A DNA stretch of 64,000 bases from Burkholderiales bacterium (GCA_013044035.1 JABEVE010000053.1:19166-83165); one strand, 5' to 3'. Shown: positions 49,103 through 59,401, numbered from the stretch's first letter. Program-made: numbers and translations. The notes: generated from the letters alone by a model not told the origin.

Positions 49103-50422
49103 ATGAGCAGACAGTATTTCGGAACCGACGGTGTGCGCGGACGCGTGGGCAAGAGCCCCATCGTCCCCGAATTCGGCTTGCGCCTGGGCCAGGCTGCTGG
49201 GCGCGTGCTGCGCCGGCATGGTGTGGAGCGCCCGGTGGTGCTGATCGGCAAAGATACCCGCGTCTCCGGCTACATGCTCGAGGCGGCGCTGGAATGCGGC
49301 TTCTCGGCCGCTGGCTGTGACGTGGTGCTGGTCGGGCCACTGCCCACGCCCGGCGTGGCCTACCTCACACGGGCACTGCGGCTGGATCTGGGCGTGGTCA
49401 TCAGTGCCTCGCACAACCCGTTTGCCGACAATGGCATCAAATTTTTTTCTGCCGGCGGCAGCAAACTGCCCGACGCCTGGGAATTGGAAGTCGAAGCGGA
49501 ACTGCCAGTCGCCGAGGGTTGCGTGCCTTCCGAGCAACTCGGGAAAGCGCGCCGGCTGGACGATGCGGCGGGGCGCTACATCGAGTTTTGCAAAAGCACA
49601 TTTCCCAACCACCTGACTTTGAGAGGTCTGCGTCTGGTGGTGGACTGTGCCCATGGCGCGGCCTATCACATTGCCCCGGCGGTATTTCACGAGCTTGGGG
49701 CCGAGGTGATTTCCATCGGCGTTCAGCCCGATGGTTTCAACATCAACAAGGACGTCGGCGCCACGGCGCCGGATGCCTTGATCCGCGCCGTCGAGACGCA
49801 TCGTGCCGACTATGGCATCGCTCTCGATGGCGACGCCGATCGCCTGCAGATCGTCGACGCGCATGGCCGGTTGTTCAATGGCGACGAGTTGCTCTATCTG
49901 CTGGCGGCCGACCGCAGGCCTGCGGGGGTCGTCGGCACGCTCATGACCAACCTCGCCGTGGAGCAGGCGATCAAGGCGCAAGGGCTGGAGTTCGTGCGTG
50001 CCGCAGTGGGCGACCGCTATGTGCTGGAGGAACTGCTGGCACGCGGTTGGCAACTCGGTGGAGAGGGGTCCGGGCACATCCTGCTTCTGGACCGCCACAC
50101 GACGGGCGACGGCGTCGTCGCCGCCCTGCAAATGCTGGAATTGGTGGTGCGCACCGGCAAGAGTCTGGCCGGGCAACTCGTCGCGGTGAGCCTGTATCCG
50201 CAGACTTTGCTCAATGTCCAACTCCCGCCAGGCCTGGACTGGAAGACGCATCCAGGTTTTGCCCAAGCCCGGGCCGCCGCGGAAGGCAGCCTCAACGGCT
50301 GCGGCCGTGTCCTCATACGTCCGAGCGGCACCGAGCCGGTGCTGCGCATCATGGTTGAACATGCCGATGCGCAAGTTGGCGAGCAGACAGCGCGAGAACT
50401 CGCGGACTCGCTACGCCCATAG
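49103..50422 (+). CDS. glmM: Phosphoglucosamine mutase
   Basis: Converts glucosamine-6-phosphate to glucosamine-1-phosphate for UDP-GlcNAc, peptidoglycan and LPS. The 439-residue alpha-D-phosphohexomutase starts [13 protein letters not shown] and has the phosphoserine loop [15 protein letters not shown] (Ser near residue 100). The metal loop is [13 protein letters not shown], the sugar loop [10 protein letters not shown], and the phosphate-binding loop [14 protein letters not shown]. All key motifs are intact. It is co-directional with folP. Confidence 0.97.
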   Translation: MSRQYFGTDGVRGRVGKSPIVPEFGLRLGQAAGRVLRRHGVERPVVLIGKDTRVSGYMLEAALECGFSAAGCDVVLVGPLPTPGVAYLTRALRLDLGVVISASHNPFADNGIKFFSAGGSKLPDAWELEVEAELPVAEGCVPSEQLGKARRLDDAAGRYIEFCKSTFPNHLTLRGLRLVVDCAHGAAYHIAPAVFHELGAEVISIGVQPDGFNINKDVGATAPDALIRAVETHRADYGIALDGDADRLQIVDAHGRLFNGDELLYLLAADRRPAGVVGTLMTNLAVEQAIKAQGLEFVRAAVGDRYVLEELLARGWQLGGEGSGHILLLDRHTTGDGVVAALQMLELVVRTGKSLAGQLVAVSLYPQTLLNVQLPPGLDWKTHPGFAQARAAAEGSLNGCGRVLIRPSGTEPVLRIMVEHADAQVGEQTARELADSLRP

Positions 50423-50443
50423 TGAGGCCGAAAGCACCCATGA

Positions 50444-50477
50444 CCGTCATATGATTGTCACAATGCATGCCTAGGAT
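50444..50477 (+). promoter_or_regulatory. Pho box and -10 element of the pstS promoter
   Basis: Two PhoB half-sites repeat every 11 bp: CCGTCAT, 4 nt, TTGTCAC. Ten nucleotides later is a -10-like TAGGAT (50,472-50,477), and the pstS ATG lies 50 nt further on. This is the standard PhoB-dependent layout in which the Pho box replaces the -35 element. Confidence 0.82.
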
Positions 50478-50527
50478 GGTCATCGTGGCAAAAAACCACG
50501 CCGAATCTATCCCTAGGAGAGTGACTC

Positions 50528-51568
50528 ATGAAATTAAATCGTCGATTGTTTGCCAAAGCTGCAGTTGCTGTTGCCGTGTCAGGTGCGGTCGCCGCTAGCC
50601 TGATGACCACAGCTTTCGCTGGTGTGAATCTGACAGGTGCGGGAAGCACTTGGGTCTATCCGCTGGTGGTCAAGTGGTCTACTGCCTATGAAAAACAGAC
50701 CGGCATCCAAGTCAACTATCAAGGTATCGGTTCCGGTGGTGGCATCGCCCAGATCAAGGCGGGCACTGTGGCTTTTGGCGCCAGTGACATGCCCTTGAAG
50801 CCCGAAGACCTGGAAAAAGCTGGGTTGATCCAGTTTCCGACTGCAGTGGCGGGCGAAGACCTGGTGATGAACCTGCCTGGTGTCAAACCGGGTGAACTGA
50901 TTCTGAGTGGCCCTGTCGTCGCCGATATCTTCCTGGGCAAGATCAAAAAATGGAATGATCCGGCCCTCGAAAAACTCAACCCCGGTGTGAAATTGCCAGA
51001 TATGGCCATCACTGTGGTGCACCGTTCAGACGGCTCGGGCACTACGTTCACGTTTGCTGACTATCTATCGAAGGTGAGCCCCGAATGGAAGGAAAAAGTC
51101 GGCGCAAACACCTCGCTGAACTGGCCGGTTGGTGTCGGCGGCAAGGGCAATGAAGGCGTCGCTGCTTATGTGCAACGCATTCCAGGTTCGATTGGTTATG
51201 TCGAGTACGCCTACATCCTGGAAAACAAGATGAACTATGCCCGCATGATTAACCGCGATGGCAAAGTCGTCAGCCCCAGCCTCAAGGGCTTTCAGGATGC
51301 CGCAGCCCATGTCGACTTCAACAAGGCCCAAGATTTCTATGTGATCCTCACCGACCACACCGGCCCAGACACTTGGCCGATCTCTGGTTGTACCTGGCAG
51401 ATCCTGAGCAAAAAGGCGCCCAAGGCCACGAACGAGGAAGTCACCAAGTTCTTTCTCTGGGGCTTCGAGAATGGCCAAAAAATGGCAGAATCGATTGCCT
51501 TCGGCCCGCTGCCCCCGACCACGGTCAACACGATCAAGGCCTACTGGAAAAAAAATCTGGGTATCTGA
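50528..51568 (+). CDS. pstS: Phosphate-binding periplasmic protein
   Basis: High-affinity phosphate receptor of the Pst transporter. The 346-residue protein has a signal peptide (AKAAVAVAVSGAVAASLMTT, cleaved near AFA). The mature N-terminus is the family hallmark LTGAGSTWVYPLVVKW. Phosphate-contacting motifs follow: QGIGSGGGIAQI, FGASDMPL and HRSDGSGTTFTFADYL. The ribosome site GGAGA is clear. It is first in pstSCAB-phoU-phoB-phoR and is preceded by a Pho box. Confidence 0.97.
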   Translation: MKLNRRLFAKAAVAVAVSGAVAASLMTTAFAGVNLTGAGSTWVYPLVVKWSTAYEKQTGIQVNYQGIGSGGGIAQIKAGTVAFGASDMPLKPEDLEKAGLIQFPTAVAGEDLVMNLPGVKPGELILSGPVVADIFLGKIKKWNDPALEKLNPGVKLPDMAITVVHRSDGSGTTFTFADYLSKVSPEWKEKVGANTSLNWPVGVGGKGNEGVAAYVQRIPGSIGYVEYAYILENKMNYARMINRDGKVVSPSLKGFQDAAAHVDFNKAQDFYVILTDHTGPDTWPISGCTWQILSKKAPKATNEEVTKFFLWGFENGQKMAESIAFGPLPPTTVNTIKAYWKKNLGI

Positions 51569-51589
51569 TGGATTCGAAAGAAGCTCAAT

Positions 51590-52597
51590 ATGAACGGCTC
51601 CGAGGTTGTGGCAAGCGAACAGCTTGAATTGGTTGCAGCTTCGGAGCAGAAATCCGCGGGGAAGGCGAGTTCTTCTACCGCGGATTTTTTGTTCCGCAAA
51701 GGCACGGGTTTCATCGCATTCGTTGTGGCAGCCACGTTGGTTGCCGTCATGGTTTCTCTGATCGTCGAAGGTTGGCAGGCGTTGCACACCTTCGGCTGGA
51801 AATTCCTCGTCACCAGCACCTGGGACCCAGTCACCAATCAGTATGGCGCCTTGGTCTTCATCATCGGTACGTTGGTGAGTTCGGCGATCGCCATGGTCAT
51901 CGCCGTACCTGTGAGCTTCGGTATCGCGCTGTTCATTTCCGAACTGTCGCCACGCTGGCTGCGTGGCCCGATTTCGGCGGTCATTGAACTGTTGGCGGCC
52001 ATTCCCAGCATCATCTACGGCATGTGGGGGCTGCTTGTATTCGCGCCGCGCTTCGCCCAGATCGAGCCCTGGATCAACGACCATCTGGGTGCTATTCCCG
52101 GCGTCGGCATGCTGTTCCAGGGGCCTCCCATGGGTATCGGCATGCTCTCTGCTGGCATTGTGCTGGCCATCATGATCATCCCCTTCATCGCCTCGATCAT
52201 GCGCGACGTGTTCCTCATCACACCTGCAGCGTTGAAAGAGTCTGCCTACGCGCTGGGGTCGACGACCTGGGAGGTCGCGCGTCACGTCATTCTCCCCTTC
52301 ACCCGCACAGCGGTGACGGGCGGCATTTTTCTGGGCCTCGGCCGTGCTTTGGGTGAGACCATGGCGGTGACCTTCATCATAGGCAACGCGAACAATCTGA
52401 GTGCCAGTCTTCTGATGCCTGGCAGTTCGATCGCTTCGGTCATCGCCAACGAATTCACCGAGGCCACGACGAGTTTGTACAAATCCTCTTTGCTGGCGCT
52501 CGGTCTGATCCTTTTCGTCATTACCTTCATCGTCCTCGCGCTGGCGAAACTTTTACTCTTGCGTCTGGAATCCAGTTTTGAGGGCAAGAAATCATGA
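51590..52597 (+). CDS. pstC: Phosphate ABC transporter permease PstC
   Basis: Membrane subunit of the Pst phosphate importer. The 335-residue protein has about six helices (for example FIAFVVAATLVAVMVSLIV), a periplasmic loop before helix 2 and the EAA-type coupling loop LKESAYALGSTTWEVARHVI. It overlaps pstA: the pstC stop TGA lies within ATGATG, so translation is coupled. Confidence 0.96.
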   Translation: MNGSEVVASEQLELVAASEQKSAGKASSSTADFLFRKGTGFIAFVVAATLVAVMVSLIVEGWQALHTFGWKFLVTSTWDPVTNQYGALVFIIGTLVSSAIAMVIAVPVSFGIALFISELSPRWLRGPISAVIELLAAIPSIIYGMWGLLVFAPRFAQIEPWINDHLGAIPGVGMLFQGPPMGIGMLSAGIVLAIMIIPFIASIMRDVFLITPAALKESAYALGSTTWEVARHVILPFTRTAVTGGIFLGLGRALGETMAVTFIIGNANNLSASLLMPGSSIASVIANEFTEATTSLYKSSLLALGLILFVITFIVLALAKLLLLRLESSFEGKKS

Positions 52598-53442
52598 TGT
52601 CGCTTTATGCTCGCCGTCAGTTGATCAACTGGATCAATATGACAATTGCCGTGCTCATGACCATCTTCGGTGTGTTCTGGGTGGTCTGGATTCTCTGGAC
52701 GACTTTGCGCTATGGCTTGCCAGCACTGAATCTGCAGCTTTTCACCCAAGACACGCCGCCGCCCGGTGGCACGGGTGGCGGTCTGCGCAACGCTTTCGTT
52801 GGCAGCCTGCTGCTGCTGGTGATCGCTGTCGCGATCGGCACGCCGATCGGCGTGTTGGCCGGCACCTGGCTTGGTGAATTCGCTGTCAAGCACAAGCTGG
52901 GTGCCATCGTGCGCTTTCTCAACGACATCTTGCTGAGTGCACCCTCCATCGTCATCGGCCTTTTCGCTTACGCCATTCTGGTCGATCCTTTGGGACACTT
53001 TTCGGCCTTTTCCGGTGGCGTGGCGCTGGCCCTGATCCTTATTCCGGTGGTCGTGCGCACAACCGACGAGATGCTCCGCCTGGTTCCCGGCTCGTTGCGC
53101 GAGGCCGCGATTGCGCTGGGAACGCCCTATTGGAAAATGGTGACCAAGATTACCTGGAAAGCCGCGTCCACAGGCATTCTCACAGGGATCATCCTGGGCA
53201 TTGCGCGCATCAGTGGCGAAACGGCGCCCTTGCTGTTTACGGCGCTGAACAATCAGTATTTCAGCCTCGATCTCAGTCATCCGATGGCGAATTTACCCAT
53301 CGTGATTTTTCAGTTCGCCATGAGCCCTTACGCCAACTGGCAGCAAATGGCCTGGGCCGGGGCGCTTGTTGCCGTGGTGTTTATCTTGCTGTTGAGCTTT
53401 AGTTCCCGCTGGCTCCTTAATCGAGGCGGGCCGAAAGTCTGA
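52594..53442 (+). CDS. pstA: Phosphate ABC transporter permease PstA
   Basis: Second membrane subunit of the Pst importer. The 282-residue protein has about six helices and the coupling loop [20 protein letters not shown], with [20 protein letters not shown] typical of PstA. Two adjacent ATG codons (52,594 and 52,597) are possible starts; both sit at the pstC stop. Confidence 0.95.
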   Translation: MMSLYARRQLINWINMTIAVLMTIFGVFWVVWILWTTLRYGLPALNLQLFTQDTPPPGGTGGGLRNAFVGSLLLLVIAVAIGTPIGVLAGTWLGEFAVKHKLGAIVRFLNDILLSAPSIVIGLFAYAILVDPLGHFSAFSGGVALALILIPVVVRTTDEMLRLVPGSLREAAIALGTPYWKMVTKITWKAASTGILTGIILGIARISGETAPLLFTALNNQYFSLDLSHPMANLPIVIFQFAMSPYANWQQMAWAGALVAVVFILLLSFSSRWLLNRGGPKV

Positions 53443-53473
53443 GCGCCGCGTCATTCATACTCCATGCACCAAC

Positions 53474-54289
53474 ATGCAAACGTCCCTTGCCATCACCAAG
53501 CCTGAAAAAGCGAAACCCGCTGAGTTGAGCGATCAGGCGATCAAGATCAAGACCCGCAATCTGAATTTCTACTATGGGAAGTTCCAAGCGATCAAAGATG
53601 TGAGTCTCGACATTCCCCAGAATCAGGTGACGGCTTTCATCGGCCCATCGGGCTGCGGCAAATCCACATTGCTGCGTATGTTCAATCGCATGTACGAGTT
53701 GTACCCCGACCAGCGTGCAGAGGGTGAGATCAATATCGACGGCGAAAATATTCTGGCATCGAAAAAGAATGTCTCACTGATTCGCGCCAAGATTGGCATG
53801 GTGTTCCAGAAACCCACACCGTTCCCCATGTCGATCTACGAGAACATCGCGTTCGGTGTCCGTCTCTATGAAAAACTCAGTCGCGCTGAAATGGACGAAC
53901 GCGTGGAAGCCAGCCTGAAGAACGCTGGTTTGTGGGATGAAGTGAAGGACAAGTTGCAGCAGAACGGCATGAGCCTGTCCGGCGGACAGCAGCAGCGTCT
54001 GTGCATTGCGCGAGGTATTGCCATCAAACCCGAGGTGCTGCTGCTCGACGAACCCACCTCGGCACTCGATCCCATTTCCACGGCCAAGGTGGAGGAATTG
54101 GTGACTGAGTTGAAGAAAGACTATACGGTCGTCATCGTCACCCACAACATGCAGCAGGCAGCCCGGGTGTCGGACTACACCGCGTACATGTATCTGGGTG
54201 AGATGGTCGAGTTTGGCGACACCAATCAAATCTTCCTCAAGCCCAGGCGCCAGGAAACCGAGGATTACATCACCGGCCGATTCGGCTGA
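53474..54289 (+). CDS. pstB: Phosphate ABC transporter ATP-binding protein PstB
   Basis: ATPase of the Pst importer. The 271-residue protein has Walker [18 protein letters not shown], the PstB-type [20 protein letters not shown]-loop region, signature [14 protein letters not shown], Walker [17 protein letters not shown] and the switch His in VIVTHNMQQ. It begins 31 nt after pstA and its stop is adjacent to a possible phoU start. Confidence 0.97.
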   Translation: MQTSLAITKPEKAKPAELSDQAIKIKTRNLNFYYGKFQAIKDVSLDIPQNQVTAFIGPSGCGKSTLLRMFNRMYELYPDQRAEGEINIDGENILASKKNVSLIRAKIGMVFQKPTPFPMSIYENIAFGVRLYEKLSRAEMDERVEASLKNAGLWDEVKDKLQQNGMSLSGGQQQRLCIARGIAIKPEVLLLDEPTSALDPISTAKVEELVTELKKDYTVVIVTHNMQQAARVSDYTAYMYLGEMVEFGDTNQIFLKPRRQETEDYITGRFG

Positions 54290-54303
54290 TGCGGAGAGCA
54301 ACC

Positions 54304-55008
54304 ATGGGTGACAAGCACATTTCCACGCAGTTCGATGCCGAGATCAGTGCCATTTCCACGCAGGTGCTGGAAATGGGCGGCTTGGTTGAATCGCAAATCG
54401 CGCAGGCGGTGTACGCCCTGCGCCACTTTGACGTCGAGGCGGCGCGCGGCGTGCTGCTCAACGAGAAGCGTGTGAACCAGATGGAGGTGGAGATCGACGC
54501 CGATGTCACCCAGATCATCGCCAAGCGCCAGCCCACGGCGCGCGACCTGCGCCTGTTGATGGCCATCTCCAAGACCATCACCAACCTGGAGCGTGTCGGC
54601 GACGAGGCGGACCGCATCGCCCGCATGGCGCGCGACCTGATCGAATCCGGCTCCAACCTCGGCATCTCGTTCAATGAAATCACCCGCGAATCCGATCTGG
54701 CCATCGCCCAGATTCGCAAGGCGCTCGATGCCTTCGCCCGGTTGGACGAAAAGGCCGCGGTGGAAATCGTGCATGGCGACACCGCCATCGATGACGAGTT
54801 CGACTCGTTCATGCGCAAGCTCATCACCTACGTGATGGAAGACCCGCGCAACATCTCGGCCAGTCTGGATCTGGTGTTCATCGCCAAGGCCATCGAGCGC
54901 ATCGGCGACCACGCCAAGAACATCGCCGAGTTCGTCATCTACGTGGTGCGTGGCACCGATGTGCGCCACAACAAGGACGCCTTCAACGAGGTGGCCAGTT
55001 CACTCTGA
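54304..55008 (+). CDS. phoU: Phosphate-specific transport system regulator PhoU
   Basis: Peripheral protein that couples the Pst transporter to PhoR and keeps the Pho regulon off when phosphate is plentiful. The 234-residue protein consists of two three-helix repeats with metal-binding acidic motifs (ERVGDEADRIARMAR; ERIGDHAKNIAEFVIY). The track start at 54,289 overlaps the pstB stop. ATG at 54,304 has GGAG 7 nt ahead and gives the family N-terminus MGDKHISTQFD. Confidence 0.96.
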   Translation: MGDKHISTQFDAEISAISTQVLEMGGLVESQIAQAVYALRHFDVEAARGVLLNEKRVNQMEVEIDADVTQIIAKRQPTARDLRLLMAISKTITNLERVGDEADRIARMARDLIESGSNLGISFNEITRESDLAIAQIRKALDAFARLDEKAAVEIVHGDTAIDDEFDSFMRKLITYVMEDPRNISASLDLVFIAKAIERIGDHAKNIAEFVIYVVRGTDVRHNKDAFNEVASSL

Positions 55009-55010
55009 AC

Positions 55011-55751
55011 ATGACCATGGCCAGCAATATTCTCGTCGTCGAAGATGAACCAGCCATTGCCGAACTGCTGGCGGTCAACCTGCGCCATGCAGGGCACTGC
55101 CCGATTCTGGCCGGCAGCGCCGAAGAGGCCCTGCGCCTGATTCGAGACATCCTGCCCGACGTCATGCTCATCGACTGGATGCTGCCCGGCATGTCCGGCC
55201 TGGCCCTGGCGCGGGAGTTGCGCCAGGGTGCCCGCACCCGCAGCATCCCACTCATCCTGCTGACCGCGCGCAGCGAAGAGGCTGACACCATTGCCGGGCT
55301 CGACGCGGGCGCTGACGACTACATCACGAAACCGTTCTCTCCCAAAGAGTTGCTGGCCCGCATCCGCTCGGTGCTGCGCCGGCGCTCGCCCCAGTTGACC
55401 GACGAGCCGGTGCGTGCTGGCGGCCTGGCGATGGACCCGTCCACACGCCGCGTCACCTTCTCTGAAGGCGCGGGTGAGATGGACTTGCGCCTGGGGCCGA
55501 CCGAGTTCAAGTTACTGCACTTCCTGATGACCCACCCGGAGCGCGTGCATAGCCGAGGCTCCCTGCTCGACAAGGTTTGGGGTGACCATGTCTTCATCGA
55601 GGAGCGTACGGTGGACGTGCATATCAAACGCCTGCGTGAAGCCCTGGCTCCCGTGCATTGCGCAGAGTTGGTGGAGACCGTGCGCGGCGCCGGCTATCGC
55701 TTCACGTTGCGGCAAAATGCGCCTGCGCTGCAACTCGCCCCAGGGGCCTGA
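55011..55751 (+). CDS. phoB: Phosphate regulon response regulator PhoB
   Basis: OmpR/PhoB-family activator binding Pho boxes. The 246-residue protein has a receiver (ILVVEDEPAIAELL, phospho-acceptor Asp in VMLIDWMLPGMSG, Lys in YITKPFSP). A winged-helix DNA-binding domain follows (LGPTEFKLLHFLMTHPERV, ERTVDVHIKRLREAL, VRGAGYRF). It starts 2 nt after the phoU stop. A second Met at 55,017 is an alternative start. It is the likely regulator of the three Pho-box promoters in this window. Confidence 0.97.
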   Translation: MTMASNILVVEDEPAIAELLAVNLRHAGHCPILAGSAEEALRLIRDILPDVMLIDWMLPGMSGLALARELRQGARTRSIPLILLTARSEEADTIAGLDAGADDYITKPFSPKELLARIRSVLRRRSPQLTDEPVRAGGLAMDPSTRRVTFSEGAGEMDLRLGPTEFKLLHFLMTHPERVHSRGSLLDKVWGDHVFIEERTVDVHIKRLREALAPVHCAELVETVRGAGYRFTLRQNAPALQLAPGA

Positions 55752-55892
55752 AGCTGCTGAGTCGGCCGGTATCTGAGACGCCGCTGCGCGTTTGCAGTGC
55801 CACACCGCAGGATGCATCCGACCAGCCCCGGGCGCAGTCCGCCACTTTCCTCGCATCCCCCGTTGCTTGTTCCGCCATCCCGTCCAATCATC

Positions 55893-57266
55893 ATGCGCGC
55901 CGTCCTCTTCCGTTTGATCGGTGTGATCGCCCTGATGCTGGTGAGCGCAGGTCTCGTCGGCTGGTGGTTCGGCCCCTTGCCCGCGGCGTTCGTAGCCTGC
56001 GCCGTGGCGCTGGTGGTGATCGGCGCCGATACCGCCGCGCAGCTTCGTGTCCTCGCCTGGTTGAAATGGCCGCGGCATGACAACATTCCCACGGCACGTG
56101 GCGTCTGGGCCGAAATGCTCTATCGCGCCGCACGTCAGTTGCGCCTGTGGGAGACACGCGTGGCGCACGAGGAAGACAAACTCAAGCGCTTCATCGAGGC
56201 GCTGCAGGCTTCGCCCAACGGCGTGATCCTGATGGACGCCAGCGACCAGATCGACTGGTGCAACGATACCGCGGCAGCACATTTCGGCCTGGATCCCAAG
56301 CGTGACCTGCGCCAGCATGCCGTGCACCTGATCCGCAACCCCGAGTTCTTTGCCTACATGGGCTCCAAGCGCTTCGACGAGCCGTTGCTGATGCGTCGCA
56401 ACGGCAGCTATGGTCCCTTGCTGCTGAGTGTGCAGATCATTCCCTACGGCGAGGGCGAAAAGTTGCTGCTGTCACGCGACGTCACCCAGGTCGAGCGCAC
56501 CGAGGCCATGCGGCGCGACTTCGTCGCCAACGTCTCGCACGAGATCAAGACGCCGCTCACCGTCATTGCCGGTTTTGTCGAATCTCTGCGTACCCTGGAA
56601 TTTTCAACCGCGGAGCGCAACCACGTTCTCGGGCTGATGCAAGAGCAGTCCGATCGCATGCGCCATCTGGTCGACGATCTGCTGACCCTGGCTCACTTGG
56701 AAGGCGACCCGCATCAACCGGCCGAGGAGCGCATGGACATGCGACAGATGGTCGAGCGGCTTGCGGCCGACGCGCGCGCGCTGTCGGCCGAGCGCCATCG
56801 CATCGAGGCCAGTGCCGACGCAGGCGGTTTGTGCGGCGCACGCACCGAGCTCACCAGCGCGTTCGGCAATTTGGTGAGCAACGCCGTGCGCTACACCCCC
56901 CCGGGTGGCGAGGTGCGCATCACTTGGCGCGTGCTGCATCCGGATGACGGCGACCCCTGTGCCGAGTTCAGCGTCAGCGACACGGGCATCGGCATTGCGC
57001 CGGAGCATATTCCTCGCTTGACCGAGCGCTTCTACCGCGTGGACCGTGGGCGCTCGCGTGAATCCGGCGGCACCGGGCTGGGGCTGGCTATCGTCAAGCA
57101 TGCGTTGTTGCGGCATCAGTCCGAACTGCGCATCAGCAGCCAACCCGGGCTGGGCAGCACATTCAGCGTGCGTTTCCCACTGGCGCGTCTGGACTTGGCC
57201 AAGCCGGTTCAGGCCACAGGGGCGTCGGACGCGCCTCAGGCCGACCGCGAATCGATCAGCGCCTGA
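55893..57266 (+). CDS. phoR: Phosphate regulon sensor histidine kinase PhoR
   Basis: Membrane kinase that phosphorylates PhoB under phosphate limitation. With ATG 55,893 it is 457 residues. It has an N-terminal double helix hairpin (LIGVIALMLVSAGLVGWWF; AFVACAVALVVIGA), a PAS domain (ALQASPNGVILMDASDQIDW), HisKA (FVANVSHEIKTPLTVI) and HATPase_c (LVSNAVRYTPPGG, SDTGIGIAPEHI, GGTGLGLAIVKH). The longer track ORF adds an implausible 32-residue extension. Its last 31 nt overlap the convergent ppk gene. Confidence 0.95.
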   Translation: MRAVLFRLIGVIALMLVSAGLVGWWFGPLPAAFVACAVALVVIGADTAAQLRVLAWLKWPRHDNIPTARGVWAEMLYRAARQLRLWETRVAHEEDKLKRFIEALQASPNGVILMDASDQIDWCNDTAAAHFGLDPKRDLRQHAVHLIRNPEFFAYMGSKRFDEPLLMRRNGSYGPLLLSVQIIPYGEGEKLLLSRDVTQVERTEAMRRDFVANVSHEIKTPLTVIAGFVESLRTLEFSTAERNHVLGLMQEQSDRMRHLVDDLLTLAHLEGDPHQPAEERMDMRQMVERLAADARALSAERHRIEASADAGGLCGARTELTSAFGNLVSNAVRYTPPGGEVRITWRVLHPDDGDPCAEFSVSDTGIGIAPEHIPRLTERFYRVDRGRSRESGGTGLGLAIVKHALLRHQSELRISSQPGLGSTFSVRFPLARLDLAKPVQATGASDAPQADRESISA

Positions 57267-59311
57267 TGACTGCCACGGCCCGTGCGACCTCCGCGCGGAC
57301 GTTTCCACAAGCCCTGCGCATTCATGTCCCAGGCGTTGCCCGGGCATGACCAGTGCACCTTCAAACCTTCGGCGATGACCTTGAGCTTGGCCTTGGGGGC
57401 CAGCACAGGGGTGGCGATTTCGACCCGGCGGAACAGGTTGCGTTCCATCCAGTCGGCCGATGAAATCCACACGTCTTCCTTGCCGCCGTTGAAAAAATAG
57501 AACACCCGCGAATGCTCCAGGAAGCGGCCAATGATGGAGCGCACGCGAATGGTTTCCGACAGTCCCGGCACGCCGGGTCGCAGCATGCAAGGCCCACGCA
57601 CCAGCAGGCGAATTTCAACGCCGGCTTGCGAAGCCTTGTACAACGCCTCGATGACCGTGGGCTCCAGCAGTGCATTCACGCGCGCCCAGATGCGCGCCCG
57701 CTGGCCAGTTCTGGCTATGCGGGCCTCGTTGCGGATGGCTTTGAGCAGGTTGTCCAGGAGCGAGAACGGCGACTGCCACAGACGCTTGAGTGGCTCGAAT
57801 TGCGATGAGCCGGTGATTTCCAGGAACACCTGGTTGACGTCGGCGCAAATGGCCTCGTCGGCCGTCATCAGGCCGAAATCGGTGTAGAGGCTGGCGGTGC
57901 GCATGTGGTAGTTGCCGGTGCTCACATGCACGTAACGGCACAGCTGCGGCGCGCGCCGGCCGCGTTTTTCGCGCCGCACCACCATCAGCATCTTGGCATG
58001 GCATTTGAAGCCCACCACGCCGTACACCACATGCGCGCCTTCGGCCTCCAGGCGCGCGGCCCAGTTGATGTTGGTTTCCTCGTCGAGCCGCGCCATCAAC
58101 TCCAGCACCACGGTCACTTCCTTACCGTTGCGGGCGCCTTCGATCAGCGCCTCCATCAGCGCCGAGTTATGGCCGGCTCGGTAAATGGTCTGCTTGATGG
58201 CCAGGACGTCGGGGTCGCGCGCGGCGGCACGCACCAGGTCTACCACCGGGGCGAACTCGTCGTAGGGATGGTGCAGCAACACGTCGGCGGCGCGAATGTG
58301 ATCGAAGACCTCGGCACCGGCCCCCGGCCAGTGCGCGATGGGGGCCGGTGTGTGCGGGATGTACTTCAGCGCCGGCTCGGCCACCATGTCGATGACGGTT
58401 TGCAGGCGCATCAGATTCACCGGCCCGTCCACCGGATAGCAGTCCTCAGGCTTGAGCCCGTTCTCGCGCATCAGCCGCTCCACCAGGGGCTGCGGGCAGC
58501 CGGCGGCAACCTCCAGGCGCACGGCGTCGCCGTAATGGCGGGCCCGCAGTTCGCCCTGCAAGGCAGTGCGCAGATTGGTGATTTCGTCATCGTCGACGAA
58601 TAACTCACTGTTGCGCGTGACGCGGAACTGGTGCACACCAAGAACGCTCAGACCCCTAAACAAATCGCCGGCGAAAGCCTGCATCAGCGACGACAGCAAC
58701 ACGAAGCTGTAGCGGTGCTGGCCCAGTTCCTGCGGCATGGCCAGAACCCGGGGCAGGGCGCGCGGCGCCTGGATGACGCCCAGGTCGACATTGCGGCCAA
58801 AGGCATCGGTGCCGTCGAGCAGCACGGCGAAGTTCAGACTCTTGTTCAGCACCTTGGGGAAAGGGTGGGCCGGATCGAGGCCGATGGGGGTGAGCACCGG
58901 CAACACTTCGCGCTCGAAATAGCTGCGTGCCCAATACTGTTGCGCCGGCGTCCATTCGCCGCTGGTGACGAAGCGTATGCCCACCGATTGCAGCAGCGGG
59001 TAGATGCCTTGTTGCAGCACGCGGTACTTCTCGGTGACCAGGGTGTGCGCCTCCTCCGCGACGAGTTGCAGCGCATCGATCACGCGCAGCCCGTCGGGCG
59101 TCATGCTGTTGCTGTCGTGCTCCAGCAGATCCTGCAGTTGCGCGACGCGGGTCTCGAAGAATTCATCCATGTTCGACGAGACGATGCACAGATAGCGCAG
59201 GCGCTCAAGGGGCGGAATGTCGGGGTCTTCGGCCTGGGCCAGCACTCTGCGGTTGAAGGCGAGAATGCCGAGTTCGCGGTTGAGCAGTCGTGGATCGAGA
59301 TAGTCGGACAT
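57236..59311 (-). CDS. ppk: Polyphosphate kinase 1
   Basis: Reversibly polymerises ATP gamma-phosphate into inorganic polyphosphate. The 691-residue protein has the N-terminal PPK domain (LNRELGILAFNRRVL; SSNMDEFFETR), the middle region (PYDEFAPVVDLVRAAARDPD) and a catalytic His in GFKCHAKMLMVVRR. The second phospholipase-D-like half follows (RFLEHSRVFYFFNGG, ISSADWMERNLFRRVE). The tail beyond residue 665 is short and basic. It is divergent from ppx, and its 3' end overlaps phoR by 31 nt on the other strand. Confidence 0.97.
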   Translation of the reverse strand: MSDYLDPRLLNRELGILAFNRRVLAQAEDPDIPPLERLRYLCIVSSNMDEFFETRVAQLQDLLEHDSNSMTPDGLRVIDALQLVAEEAHTLVTEKYRVLQQGIYPLLQSVGIRFVTSGEWTPAQQYWARSYFEREVLPVLTPIGLDPAHPFPKVLNKSLNFAVLLDGTDAFGRNVDLGVIQAPRALPRVLAMPQELGQHRYSFVLLSSLMQAFAGDLFRGLSVLGVHQFRVTRNSELFVDDDEITNLRTALQGELRARHYGDAVRLEVAAGCPQPLVERLMRENGLKPEDCYPVDGPVNLMRLQTVIDMVAEPALKYIPHTPAPIAHWPGAGAEVFDHIRAADVLLHHPYDEFAPVVDLVRAAARDPDVLAIKQTIYRAGHNSALMEALIEGARNGKEVTVVLELMARLDEETNINWAARLEAEGAHVVYGVVGFKCHAKMLMVVRREKRGRRAPQLCRYVHVSTGNYHMRTASLYTDFGLMTADEAICADVNQVFLEITGSSQFEPLKRLWQSPFSLLDNLLKAIRNEARIARTGQRARIWARVNALLEPTVIEALYKASQAGVEIRLLVRGPCMLRPGVPGLSETIRVRSIIGRFLEHSRVFYFFNGGKEDVWISSADWMERNLFRRVEIATPVLAPKAKLKVIAEGLKVHWSCPGNAWDMNAQGLWKRPRGGRTGRGSHQALIDSRSA

Positions 59312-59367
59312 GGATGGGGGCTGTGCACAAGCTGGTAGGGCGGAACGAAAGCCATCAACGAGCGCTT

Positions 59368-59401
59368 AGGATGTCACTGTTTTGTGAAATCACCATGACA
59401 G
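59368..59401 (-). promoter_or_regulatory. Candidate Pho box and -10 element upstream of ppk
   Basis: On the minus strand CTGTCAT, 4 nt, ATTTCAC form an 11-bp-spaced pair (the second half imperfect). Ten nucleotides later comes CATCCT as a possible -10. Spacing matches the pstS promoter exactly, and the ppk ATG follows 57 nt further on. Confidence 0.6.
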
